DNA of 64,000 nucleotides from Pasteurella sp030783905 (GTDB lineage: Bacteria > Pseudomonadota > Gammaproteobacteria > Enterobacterales > Pasteurellaceae), in assembly GCA_051122655.1 (NCBI GenBank), contig CP182107.1:310001-374000 (forward strand), written 5' to 3'. This document shows, one piece after another, positions 16,983 to 25,025 of the stretch. The position numbers and the translations under genes were made by a program. The notes under the pieces were generated by a model. The model saw only the letters and a program-made list of their open reading frames with translations, had not been told where the DNA came from and searched no databases. The first letter of the stretch is position 1, and each line of letters opens with the position of its first letter.

Positions 16983-17282
16983 TTAAAAAACGCGTTTAAA
17001 CGGTTTGACGATCACATCGTCATATACACCGGCTTCCACATAAGGATCTTGACTTGCCCAATGTTTGGCTTCCTCTAAACTGGTAAATTTTGCTATCACG
17101 GTTGAGCCTGTAAACCCATGGTTACCTGGATTTTCATCATCAATTGCTGGATTTGGACCCGCCACTAATAAACGATCTTCGGCTTGGAGTTGGGTTAAAC
17201 GTGCGAGGTGTTTTTCACGCACTGCCAAACGTTGCGCTAAGGTATTCGGTTTATCTTGCGCAAAAATCACATAGTACATCAT
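16983..17282 (-). CDS. yciI: YciI family protein
   Basis: This 99-residue protein belongs to the YciI ferredoxin-like-fold family, of unsettled cellular role. It has the family's conserved FAQDKPNTLAQRL start, a His in REKHLARL, the DDENPGNHGFTGST segment, and the WASQDPYVEAGVYDDV ending. ATGATG allows a start at 17282 or 17279. It is the last gene of the minus-strand yciC-yciB-yciA-yciI run. Confidence 0.9.
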   Translation of the reverse strand: MMYYVIFAQDKPNTLAQRLAVREKHLARLTQLQAEDRLLVAGPNPAIDDENPGNHGFTGSTVIAKFTSLEEAKHWASQDPYVEAGVYDDVIVKPFKRVF

Positions 17283-17305
17283 CGTTTCTTTCCTTCTTTT
17301 GTCGC

Positions 17306-17755
17306 TTAAGAGAGTGCTTTTGTTAATTCAGGGTTATTTTCGCGTGGTACGATCCGAGGTCGTCCTGCGTTATCAACCGCAACGAAAGTAAAGACGGCTT
17401 CTGTCACACAATAGCGTTCACCAATCGGCTCACTGGAGACTTTTTTCACCCACACTTCCATCTTAATTTTAATGGATGAACGCCCAACACTTAAACATTT
17501 ACCGTAGCAACACACGACATCACCTACCGTAATTGGACGAATAAAGGTCATGCTTTCAACAGCTATCGTCACAACCCGTCCATGGGCGATTTCCTTTGCT
17601 AGAATGGCGCCTCCCATATCCATTTGGGACATAATCCAACCACCAAAAATATCACCATTTGCATTGGTATCGGAAGGCATCGCAAGAGTACGTAATAGTA
17701 ATGTGCCACGGTTATCACAGTTTTTCTCGGTATCAAGCTTATTTGTCATGATCAT
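17306..17755 (-). CDS. yciA: Acyl-CoA thioesterase YciA
   Basis: YciA is a hot-dog-fold thioesterase hydrolysing a broad range of acyl-CoAs. The 149-residue product shows the family motifs TLAMPSDTNANGDIFGGWIM (substrate site with Asn and Asp) and VVTIAVESMTFIRPI. Its start overlaps the yciB stop by 4 bases (ATGA), indicating translational coupling, and yciI follows 23 bases later. Confidence 0.95.
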   Translation of the reverse strand: MIMTNKLDTEKNCDNRGTLLLRTLAMPSDTNANGDIFGGWIMSQMDMGGAILAKEIAHGRVVTIAVESMTFIRPITVGDVVCCYGKCLSVGRSSIKIKMEVWVKKVSSEPIGERYCVTEAVFTFVAVDNAGRPRIVPRENNPELTKALS

Positions 17756-18306
17756 TCCTTATGGTTGCTTTTAGTCTGCGGAAGATAGCGATAAATATAT
17801 AGGCCAGTAATGATTGTGGCAATCAGGGTCATCCCGAGAATACCAAAAGTTTTAAAATCTACCCACAGATCGTCCGATAAATATTGGCTAATATAAAGAT
17901 TGATTAACATACAGAGCAGAAAGAAAAGTGCCCAACCGAGATTAAGACGATTCCATACTTGCTCGGGTAAATCAAGCGCCTCTTCTTTGCCTAACATGAG
18001 TTTGATTAGATTTTTGTTAAAGCCATAGCGGCTAACCAGTAAAATCAAGGCAAAAAGAGCATAGACAATGGTCACTTTCCATTTTAAATATTCCAGTTGA
18101 TTGAAATAAGCGGTCAATGCACCAAAAAAGACCACCGCGATGCCCATAACTAGTTGTTGTTTTTCAATCTTGCCATACTTAATTTTTAGAATCAGTAATT
18201 GAATGAGGGTAGCGATAATCAACGTGATGGCGGCTTCGCGGATACCGACGAGCTTGTACACCGCAAAGAATAAAATAAGTGGGATAAACTCTAATAATTG
18301 TTTCAT
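17752..18306 (-). CDS. yciB: Inner membrane septation protein YciB
   Basis: YciB (also called IspA) is a five-helix inner-membrane protein linked to septation and envelope synthesis. The 184-residue product begins MKQLLEFIPLILFFAVYKLVGIREAA, the family's diagnostic start, and has further hydrophobic segments through to IATIITGLYIYRYLPQ. It overlaps yciA by 4 bases and follows yciC by 6. Confidence 0.94.
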   Translation of the reverse strand: MKQLLEFIPLILFFAVYKLVGIREAAITLIIATLIQLLILKIKYGKIEKQQLVMGIAVVFFGALTAYFNQLEYLKWKVTIVYALFALILLVSRYGFNKNLIKLMLGKEEALDLPEQVWNRLNLGWALFFLLCMLINLYISQYLSDDLWVDFKTFGILGMTLIATIITGLYIYRYLPQTKSNHKE

Positions 18307-18312
18307 GTTGGT

Positions 18313-19077
18313 TTACGCCTTTTGCATAAAAATAGTATAGAAACGGTAAGTGAAAACCAATGAGAAGACGGTTAAAAATGCAATTAACAAGGCAACGGCG
18401 ATTTCTACGATTAAATTGGTTGCGATTGCTGCCAATTGGCGGATCACTACGGGTAATAAGAAATATACCATCATGGAATATGAAAATAATGGGATAACCC
18501 GTTTGATCCCCGCCTTCCATGTTGTTTTGAATGATTGAATTAGCCCTTCATGCGTGATTAGGTAATGTGTCGATGTTAAACAAAAACGGATACACAGATA
18601 AATACCGAATCCCACAGACAGCAAGGAAAACATCGAGGGTTGTGATTTCTTCACAATTAATGAGAAAAAGATTTCAGATAAACCAATAATAATTGGGGTG
18701 ATTAATAGGATATTAATGATAAGGGCGCCGAAGAAACGCTGCAATGCTAGGTGGAAACTGGCATTGAGAGAAGGGGTACTTTGACTAATGTGATGGATAG
18801 AAATTAAGCACCATGCCGTAAGGATAAAATTAATCACTTGGTGAAAAAAATATAAGGATGCGTCATTGGGGCCAGCCGTGCTGATGCCTAAAATTTGGGC
18901 TAAATCGTCACTACTATTGCGTAGTGACATCACCTCATTTGATGAAATGCTACTTATCAATAAGCTAATTAGAAAATTACTGAGAAAAAAAGCAAATACA
19001 AATGTGAGGGTGATTTGGCGTTGATTACGCACAAAATTCCAACTATCTTGAAAAATTTTTGTAAAATTTATGGTCAT
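18313..19077 (-). CDS. yciC: YciC family inner membrane protein (UPF0259)
   Basis: A 254-residue polytopic membrane protein with about six hydrophobic segments; the function of the family is not established. The start MTINFTKIFQDSWNFVRNQR resembles other YciC proteins. It heads the yciC-B-A-I run and is divergent from ompW, the same gene order as E. coli, which supports the assignment. Confidence 0.85.
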   Translation of the reverse strand: MTINFTKIFQDSWNFVRNQRQITLTFVFAFFLSNFLISLLISSISSNEVMSLRNSSDDLAQILGISTAGPNDASLYFFHQVINFILTAWCLISIHHISQSTPSLNASFHLALQRFFGALIINILLITPIIIGLSEIFFSLIVKKSQPSMFSLLSVGFGIYLCIRFCLTSTHYLITHEGLIQSFKTTWKAGIKRVIPLFSYSMMVYFLLPVVIRQLAAIATNLIVEIAVALLIAFLTVFSLVFTYRFYTIFMQKA

Positions 19078-19347
19078 TTATAAACACTCATTTTAAGACA
19101 AACAGATTAACGCATTATACCGTTTTTTACTGCAAAATTAATACAAAATGCGCGTTTTTTTCTCGTGCACTCTTTTTGTTTTGCTTTCTATTGAGTGAAA
19201 AAAAGAATCAATAAATACTGTTTTTTAACAAAAATTTAAAAACTTGATAAAGATCAGTAACGAGCAATCTGTGGCATGGTATGTTAAATAGGCTAAAAAA
19301 GCATAATTTTTAGCGATGTTGATAATTGATAGACAGAGAGGTTTGCA
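19078..19347. other. yciC-ompW divergent regulatory region
   Basis: A 270-base AT-rich gap holding promoters for both directions. The one clear motif is the FNR-like site listed separately; no reading frame or RNA gene is seen. Confidence 0.5.
19244..19257 (+). promoter_or_regulatory. FNR-like site upstream of ompW
   Basis: TTGATAAAGATCAG matches the FNR consensus (TTGAT-N4-ATCAA) at 9 of 10 defined positions. It lies about 90 bases before ompW, suggesting oxygen-responsive control. Confidence 0.55.
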
Positions 19348-19962
19348 ATGAAAAAGACAGTATTAGCATTAGGTGTAATGACCGCATTAGTTGCAGGTTC
19401 CGCAGTGGCACATCAAGCAGGTAGTGTCATTGTACGAGGTGGTCCAATTTTAGTGGTACCAAACGCTTCGACAAATCATGACGTGTTTAAATTTGATGTC
19501 AATTCCAATGCACAATTAGGTTTAACCGCCACTTATATGGCAACAGATAATCTTGGTGTAGAGTTACTAGCCGCAACACCATTCAGCCATGAGATTACAT
19601 TAGGCAATACGCTTGTCGGTAAAACCAAACATTTACCACCAAGTTTATATGCACAATATTATTTCTTAGATAAAGATGCGAAGGCTCGCCCATATGTGGG
19701 GGCTGGCGTCAATTACACCACATTCTTTAGTGAAAAAGAAAGATTAAGTGGTGTCACTGATCTGAAATTAAAAGATTCGTGGGGACCTGCATTCAATGCT
19801 GGGGTGGATATCCAAGTGGCAGAGAATCTCTTCTTAAATACTGCGGTTTGGTATGCCAAAATCAAAAGTAAAGCCACATTTAAACTTAATGGTGAAGAGC
19901 ATAAAGTGAATGTGAAATTAGATCCAACAGTATTCTTTGTTGGCTTAGGTTATCGCTTCTAA
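19348..19962 (+). CDS. ompW: OmpW family outer membrane protein
   Basis: OmpW forms an eight-stranded outer-membrane barrel with a hydrophobic channel. The 204-residue precursor has a signal peptide MKKTVLALGVMTALVAGSAVA cleaved before HQAGS, the family-typical VRGGPILVVPN start, LGVELLAATPFSHEI, LPPSLYAQYYF, ARPYVGAGVNYT, and a C-terminal Phe (VGLGYRF) required for barrel assembly. It is monocistronic, with a terminator after it. A GAGAGG ribosome site precedes the ATG. Confidence 0.95.
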   Translation: MKKTVLALGVMTALVAGSAVAHQAGSVIVRGGPILVVPNASTNHDVFKFDVNSNAQLGLTATYMATDNLGVELLAATPFSHEITLGNTLVGKTKHLPPSLYAQYYFLDKDAKARPYVGAGVNYTTFFSEKERLSGVTDLKLKDSWGPAFNAGVDIQVAENLFLNTAVWYAKIKSKATFKLNGEEHKVNVKLDPTVFFVGLGYRF

Positions 19963-19984
19963 ACCTGAAAATGATATAAAAAAT

Positions 19985-20012
19985 AATGGGCAATCTGTGT
20001 TGCCCATTTTTT
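19985..20012. terminator. Terminator of ompW / recN convergence
   Basis: AATGGGCAA / TTGCCCATT forms a 9-bp stem with a 6-base loop and is followed by TTTT; it lies between convergent ompW and recN. Confidence 0.8.
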
Positions 20013-20025
20013 GTGGTAAACGCTA

Positions 20026-21702
20026 TTAAGAAACGAGCGCTAACATCTCTTGCGCATTAGCTAGCGCACTGTCGGTAATTTTACTGCCGCCTAACAGTTT
20101 GGCTAACGCTTTTACCCGTTGTGGTGGTGAAAGTGCGGTCATTTTGGTTTCCGTTTTCTCGTCAATAATGTGTTTTTCTACACTAAAGTGTTGATGACCT
20201 TGGCATGCGACCTGCGGTAAATGGGTGACGCAGAGTACCTGGCAACGCTGGCCAAGTTTACGTAATAGTTTTCCGACCACACTCGCAGTGGCACCACTAA
20301 TCCCTACATCCACTTCATCAAAAATCAAGGTTGGAATTGCGGATTTATCCGACGTGAGGACTTGGATTGCCAGTGAAATGCGAGAGAGTTCTCCACCAGA
20401 GGCAATTTTATTGAGTGGTTGAGCACGTTGTCCTAAGTTACTACGCAAGTTAAATTGGACATTATTAATTCCAAGCGGTCCGAGTTTGTCACTATCTGGA
20501 TCGAGTGCAATGAAAAACTCACCATTTTCCATGGCTAATTGCTTAATTGATAGAGTGACTTGTTGTGCTAATTGTATTGCACCTTGCTGGCGGCTTTGAT
20601 GTAAAGCCAACGCCGTGGCTTGGGCTTTTTCATAGGCGATTTTTTCTTGTGCAATGAGTGCTTGTTCACTCTCAGAAAAATCGACTAATTGGGTAAGTTC
20701 TTGCCGTAAAGTGCGGTGTAATTCGACTAAGTTTTCAGGCTTAATATGATGTTTACGTGCGAGCTGTAACGCTTGTCCCATACGTTGTTCAATATCCTGA
20801 AGTAAGGCAGGATCTTGCTCAATATCGCTTGCCAGTTGTTGCATTTCGTGGCTAGCTTCTTGAACTTGGATCAAGGCTTCTTGCAATAAATTGCCGACAT
20901 TGGTATAGCGTTGATCTAACTCACAAAGATCAGTCAGATGTTGCGTTGCACGGTAAAGTAATGCATCGATATTGACGGTGTCATTTTCGCTTAACAGTTG
21001 TAACGTGGATTGTGAAAGTGTAGTCAATTGTTCCGTATTTGAAAGTCGCTTATGTTCTTCCTCTAGTTCTGCATATTCATTTTCACGCAAATTAAAGGCA
21101 TCAAGCTCTTCCACTTGATATTGCAGTAATTGTTTTTTCGCTTCATTTTCGCTCACTTGCTGTTTAAAGGTGTGCACTTGATACTGTAGGTTCTTCCACG
21201 CTTGATAATCGGTTTGCATTTGCTGAAGCAAGGAGGGGTGTCCACAGAAACGATCTAATAACTGGAGCTGATACTCTGGTTTGAGTAATAATTGGGAGGC
21301 GTGTTGTCCGTTGATATGGACGAGATATTGCCCTAATTCTTTCAACTGACTGGCTGAAACAGGAATGCCATTAATGAAGGCTTTAGAGCGACCATCGTGG
21401 TTAATAATACGGCGCAAAATACACTCTTCGGGGTTTTCAGTGTCTTGTAATTCCTGTTGTATTAACCATTGACGCGCAGGATTGTTTTTATCCAGTGCAA
21501 AGGTGGCGCTAATATCCGCACGTTCTTGTCCTTCACGTAACATTGTGATGTCAGTACGCTGACCCAGACAAACCCCTAGCGCATCAATCGCGATGGATTT
21601 CCCTGCCCCTGTTTCGCCTGTAATGACGGACATCCCTTGCGTTAATTCAATATTCAGATGACGAACGATCGCAAAATGATTAATAGTGAGTTGAATAAGC
21701 AT
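20026..21702 (-). CDS. recN: DNA repair protein RecN
   Basis: RecN is an SMC-like ATPase acting in double-strand break repair. The 558-residue protein has Walker A ITGETGAGKSIAIDAL near residue 30, a long central coiled coil, and C-terminal signature LNKIASGGELSRISLAIQ with Walker B PTLIFDEVDVGISG. The start MLIQLTINHFAIVRHLNIEL is family-typical. A LexA box lies about 40 bases upstream, so SOS induction is expected. Two uptake-signal cores are within it (20131, 20709). Confidence 0.96.
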   Translation of the reverse strand: MLIQLTINHFAIVRHLNIELTQGMSVITGETGAGKSIAIDALGVCLGQRTDITMLREGQERADISATFALDKNNPARQWLIQQELQDTENPEECILRRIINHDGRSKAFINGIPVSASQLKELGQYLVHINGQHASQLLLKPEYQLQLLDRFCGHPSLLQQMQTDYQAWKNLQYQVHTFKQQVSENEAKKQLLQYQVEELDAFNLRENEYAELEEEHKRLSNTEQLTTLSQSTLQLLSENDTVNIDALLYRATQHLTDLCELDQRYTNVGNLLQEALIQVQEASHEMQQLASDIEQDPALLQDIEQRMGQALQLARKHHIKPENLVELHRTLRQELTQLVDFSESEQALIAQEKIAYEKAQATALALHQSRQQGAIQLAQQVTLSIKQLAMENGEFFIALDPDSDKLGPLGINNVQFNLRSNLGQRAQPLNKIASGGELSRISLAIQVLTSDKSAIPTLIFDEVDVGISGATASVVGKLLRKLGQRCQVLCVTHLPQVACQGHQHFSVEKHIIDEKTETKMTALSPPQRVKALAKLLGGSKITDSALANAQEMLALVS

Positions 21703-21740
21703 TGCAAAATCTCCCTTACTGTATATTTATCAGTTTATAA

Positions 21741-21756
21741 CTGTTTTTATATACAG
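21741..21756 (-). promoter_or_regulatory. LexA box upstream of recN
   Basis: CTGTTTTTATATACAG fits CTG-N10-CAG. A second imperfect copy with a 9-base spacer lies at 21719-21733, between it and recN. Multiple LexA sites before recN are known in E. coli. Confidence 0.7.
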
Positions 21757-21786
21757 TAAAGTGCTTTTGCTAAATTTTAAGCATTT

Positions 21787-22704
21787 TTAAACAGAATTGC
21801 GTAGCCAACCTAGTTTCGAACTCAGTACTTTATAGTAATTGTAATGTTTTAAGTGCAACAAGCGCAGTTTATCTGGACTTTTTTGGATATGGACAATGTC
21901 ATCTGGCGAGAATTCTAATGCGACTTGACTATCACAACCGACTTCCAGTTGTGACGTATTATATTCTGCGAAACGAATTGAAATTTTACTGTCACCATCA
22001 ATCACGAGTGGGCGAGAGGAGAGCGTATGGGGAAACATCGGCACTAACGCGATAGCATTGAGTTGTGGTGTTAAAATAGGTCCTCCCGCAGAGAGTGAAT
22101 AAGCCGTTGATCCGGTTGGCGTGGAAATAATCAGTCCATCAGAACGTTGTGAAAAAGCGAATTTATCATTGATATACACATGAAAATCGATCATGTGGGC
22201 AATTTTAGCAGGGTGAACTACCGCTTCATTGACGGCATTGCCACGTGCAATAATTTTTCCATTCCGTTCGACACTGGCTTCTAAAATAAAACGTTCTTCC
22301 ACAAAACAATCCCCGTCTTCTAAACAGGCTTGTAGTTGTGAATAGGCATTTTTGGGGTCGATGTCGGTGAGAAAACCTAAGTTACCCCTATTGATACCAA
22401 TTAACGCAATATCATATTTGGCAAGGGTGCGAGCACGTCCCAATACATTACCATCACCGCCAATCACAATAGCTAATTGGGCTTGTTGGCCGATTTCATC
22501 TACTGAAGCTAAATGGTTTTCATGCAATCCTAGCTGTTCGCCAATAGGGCGCTCTACCAATACTTGATAGCCTTTTTCAATAAGCCATTGGAAAAGATTT
22601 TTATGCATTTGTAAAGTGACATCATGGCGAGGTTTACCCAGTAATCCGATGGTATGAAAAGAAGATTGTAGGGCTTTAATATCAATGGTGTTAGGGCGTT
22701 TCAT
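21787..22704 (-). CDS. nadK: NAD kinase
   Basis: NadK phosphorylates NAD to NADP. The 305-residue protein contains the GGDG motif in LAIVIGGDGNVLGRAR, the NAD-binding segment DGLIISTPTGSTAYSLSAGGP, and the NRGNLGFLTD segment. It lies upstream of recN on the same strand, as in E. coli, and is divergent from grpE. Confidence 0.96.
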   Translation of the reverse strand: MKRPNTIDIKALQSSFHTIGLLGKPRHDVTLQMHKNLFQWLIEKGYQVLVERPIGEQLGLHENHLASVDEIGQQAQLAIVIGGDGNVLGRARTLAKYDIALIGINRGNLGFLTDIDPKNAYSQLQACLEDGDCFVEERFILEASVERNGKIIARGNAVNEAVVHPAKIAHMIDFHVYINDKFAFSQRSDGLIISTPTGSTAYSLSAGGPILTPQLNAIALVPMFPHTLSSRPLVIDGDSKISIRFAEYNTSQLEVGCDSQVALEFSPDDIVHIQKSPDKLRLLHLKHYNYYKVLSSKLGWLRNSV

Positions 22705-22866
22705 GTTTTATTCCATCGGCTAAAAAAAGTAGCCGCACTTGAATTAAAAAAATTAATCATTATATTACACACAAATCCTTTTATTTGTCAGCAAGTATCT
22801 ATAGATAGGCTGACTTTTATATTTTTGTTAGAATGAGCCAACAGGTTTACATGAATGGAGAATGAG

Positions 22867-23460
22867 ATGTCAAATAAAGCGCAACATATTGAAAACGAAG
22901 AACAGCTTCAAGAAGAAAAACAAGAGGAGCAACAAAAAGTCGATGAAACGGAAGTTGAAGTGGTTGATGAAGTTGATCCACTTGAAGAAGCGATCTTACG
23001 AGTACAGGAACTTGAAGCACAACTAGTAGAAATGGGCAAAAAAGAACAAGATTTCTTACTGCGCAGTCGTGCTGAAATGGATAATATTCGTCGTCGTGCA
23101 GAGCAAGATGTAGAAAAAGCCCATAAGTTTGCATTAGAAAAATTTTCAAAAGATATTTTAAATACCATTGATAATTTAGAACGTGCCTTATCGACACCGG
23201 CAAATTTAGAAGATGAAAGTATTAAATCATTATTTGATGGCGTGGAATTAACCTTAAAAGAATTGTTGGCTACCGTTTCTCGCTTTGGTGTAGAAGCAGT
23301 GGGTGTAGTAGGCGAAAATTTCAATCCAGACATTCATCAGGCTATTTCGATGCAACCAATGGAAGGCTTTGAAACCAACCAAATTACAGCCGTCCTACAA
23401 AAAGGTTACCTATTGAATGGACGCGTTATTCGTCCAGCGATGGTGATGGTTGCCGCATAA
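22867..23460 (+). CDS. grpE: Nucleotide exchange factor GrpE
   Basis: GrpE releases ADP from DnaK. The 197-residue product from the ATG at 22867 (with GGAG 6 bases upstream) is preferred over the ATG at 22855. The N-terminal 50 residues are acidic and disordered-looking, then a coiled coil carries LLRSRAEMDNIRRRAEQD, and the C-terminal beta domain has FNPDIHQAISMQP and GYLLNGRVIRPAMVMVA. It is divergent from nadK, the E. coli arrangement. Confidence 0.95.
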   Translation: MSNKAQHIENEEQLQEEKQEEQQKVDETEVEVVDEVDPLEEAILRVQELEAQLVEMGKKEQDFLLRSRAEMDNIRRRAEQDVEKAHKFALEKFSKDILNTIDNLERALSTPANLEDESIKSLFDGVELTLKELLATVSRFGVEAVGVVGENFNPDIHQAISMQPMEGFETNQITAVLQKGYLLNGRVIRPAMVMVAA

Positions 23461-23479
23461 GCAGCTAGCTATAATAAGA

Positions 23480-23519
23480 TGTCCGCAGATGATCCTGATT
23501 CATGTGCGGGCTTTTTTAT
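23480..23519 (+). terminator. Terminator after grpE
   Basis: GTCCGCA pairs with TGCGGGC (one G-T pair) around a 17-base loop and is followed by TTTTTTATT. Confidence 0.6.
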
Positions 23520-23638
23520 TGATTTCCCCCTATTTTATATAGCAAAAGAATATAAATAATCTCTAAAAAAGAGTTGTTATTTATAAGAAATTCCCCTTTA
23601 ATTCATACCCATCTATTTATTTTACATTAAGGTACTTT

Positions 23639-24967
23639 ATGGTTATTAGCAATCTTATTATTTTCAGTGTACTGTTAGTCCTATTGGGTGTGATTTATAC
23701 CCGTACCCAAAAATTGGGAACGACGGTACTAATTGGTCTTTTATTGGGCATCTTATGTGGCGTGTTATTACAACAATTTGCGCCAGAAAGCGCGATTAAA
23801 CCCACATTAGACTGGATCAATTTGGTTGGCAATGGTTATGTCCGTTTATTGCAAATGATTGTGATGCCGTTGGTTTTTGTTTCTATTCTTTCAGCAATAA
23901 CACGCTTAAATCAGGCCAGTGCTTTAGGCAAGATCAGTTTGAGTGTGATTTCCGTTTTATTGATTACCACCGCGATTGCGGCTGCCATCGGTATTGCGAT
24001 GACTTATGCATTTAATTTAACAGCCGAGGGATTAGTCGCAGGAGAGCGAGAACTTGCTGCGCAAATGAATGTGGCTGGACGGGTTGAAAAAGTCAGTGGG
24101 TTAACGATACCTGCTATGTTGTTATCATTTATTCCCAAAAATCCTTTTTTAGAGCTTACCGGTGCAAATCCAACGTCGATTATTAGTGTGGTGATTTTTG
24201 CTGCTTTATTGGGTATCGCTTCATTAAGTTTAGCAAGAGAAGATCACGCGCTTGGAGAGCGTATTGCGCAAGGTGTCGATACGTTAAATAAGTTGATCAT
24301 GCGTCTAGTGCGTATGGTGATCCGTTTAACGCCTTATGGGGTGTTTGCCTTAATGATTAAAATGGCGACCACTGCAAAATGGGCAGATATTGTGAATTTA
24401 GGTACCTTTATTGTTGCTTCGTATGCCGCGATTTGCTTGATGTTTGTTGTACACGGTCTATTATTAGCCTTGTTTCGAGTCAATCCTCTGGCGTATTTTA
24501 AGAAAGTCTTGCCAACTTTGAGCTTTGCCTTTACTTCGCGCTCTAGCGCAGCAACCTTACCGTTAAATATTGAAACGCAAACCAGTCAATTAGGTAATAA
24601 CAATGTGATTGCTAATTTTGCTGCGACCTTTGGTGCAACAATCGGACAAAACGGGTGTGCAGGCATTTATCCTGCTATGTTAGCCGTGATGGTCGCTCCA
24701 ACGGTAGGGATCGACCCTTTTAGTTTTGGCTATTTAGCGACCTTAATTTTAGTCGTGACCATTTCTTCGCTAGGGATTGCCGGTGTCGGTGGTGGTGCAA
24801 CCTTTGCCGCCATTGTGGTGTTATCGACCTTAAATTTACCCCTTGCCTTAGTGGGGTTATTGATTTCGATTGAGCCATTGATTGATATGGGACGAACTGC
24901 TTTAAACGTGAACGGTTCGATGGTCGCAGGTACGATCACTAATCAATTATTGGATAAGAAAGAATAA
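23639..24967 (+). CDS. L-cystine symporter, TcyP/YdjN type (DAACS family)
   Basis: This 442-residue polytopic protein belongs to the dicarboxylate/amino acid:cation symporter family. Features: about eight membrane segments, the serine-rich reentrant loop at TSRSSAATLPLNIE, and a second reentrant region with ATFGATIGQNGCAGIYPAML. Its start, MVISNLIIFSVLLVLLG, and the R/S-rich loop resemble the cystine transporter TcyP/YdjN more than GltP or DctA, so cystine uptake is the best guess; substrate is inference. It is monocistronic, bounded by terminators. Confidence 0.8.
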   Translation: MVISNLIIFSVLLVLLGVIYTRTQKLGTTVLIGLLLGILCGVLLQQFAPESAIKPTLDWINLVGNGYVRLLQMIVMPLVFVSILSAITRLNQASALGKISLSVISVLLITTAIAAAIGIAMTYAFNLTAEGLVAGERELAAQMNVAGRVEKVSGLTIPAMLLSFIPKNPFLELTGANPTSIISVVIFAALLGIASLSLAREDHALGERIAQGVDTLNKLIMRLVRMVIRLTPYGVFALMIKMATTAKWADIVNLGTFIVASYAAICLMFVVHGLLLALFRVNPLAYFKKVLPTLSFAFTSRSSAATLPLNIETQTSQLGNNNVIANFAATFGATIGQNGCAGIYPAMLAVMVAPTVGIDPFSFGYLATLILVVTISSLGIAGVGGGATFAAIVVLSTLNLPLALVGLLISIEPLIDMGRTALNVNGSMVAGTITNQLLDKKE

Positions 24968-24983
24968 GGGTATGCCGAGATAG

Positions 24984-25014
24984 AAAAAAGGTGGAAAGCA
25001 ATTCCACCTTTTTT
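24984..25014. terminator. Bidirectional terminator
   Basis: A stem AAAAAAGGTGGAA / TTCCACCTTTTTT with a short AGCAA-type loop lies between the convergent symporter and receptor genes and has A/T runs on both sides. Confidence 0.85.
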
Positions 25015-25025
25015 ATCTTTATCGA

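Noticed and set aside
22738..22765. Possible sigma-32 heat-shock promoter before grpE (CTTGAA with a CATTATAT -10)
   Set aside because: Only the -35 fits; the -10 lacks the C-rich pattern.
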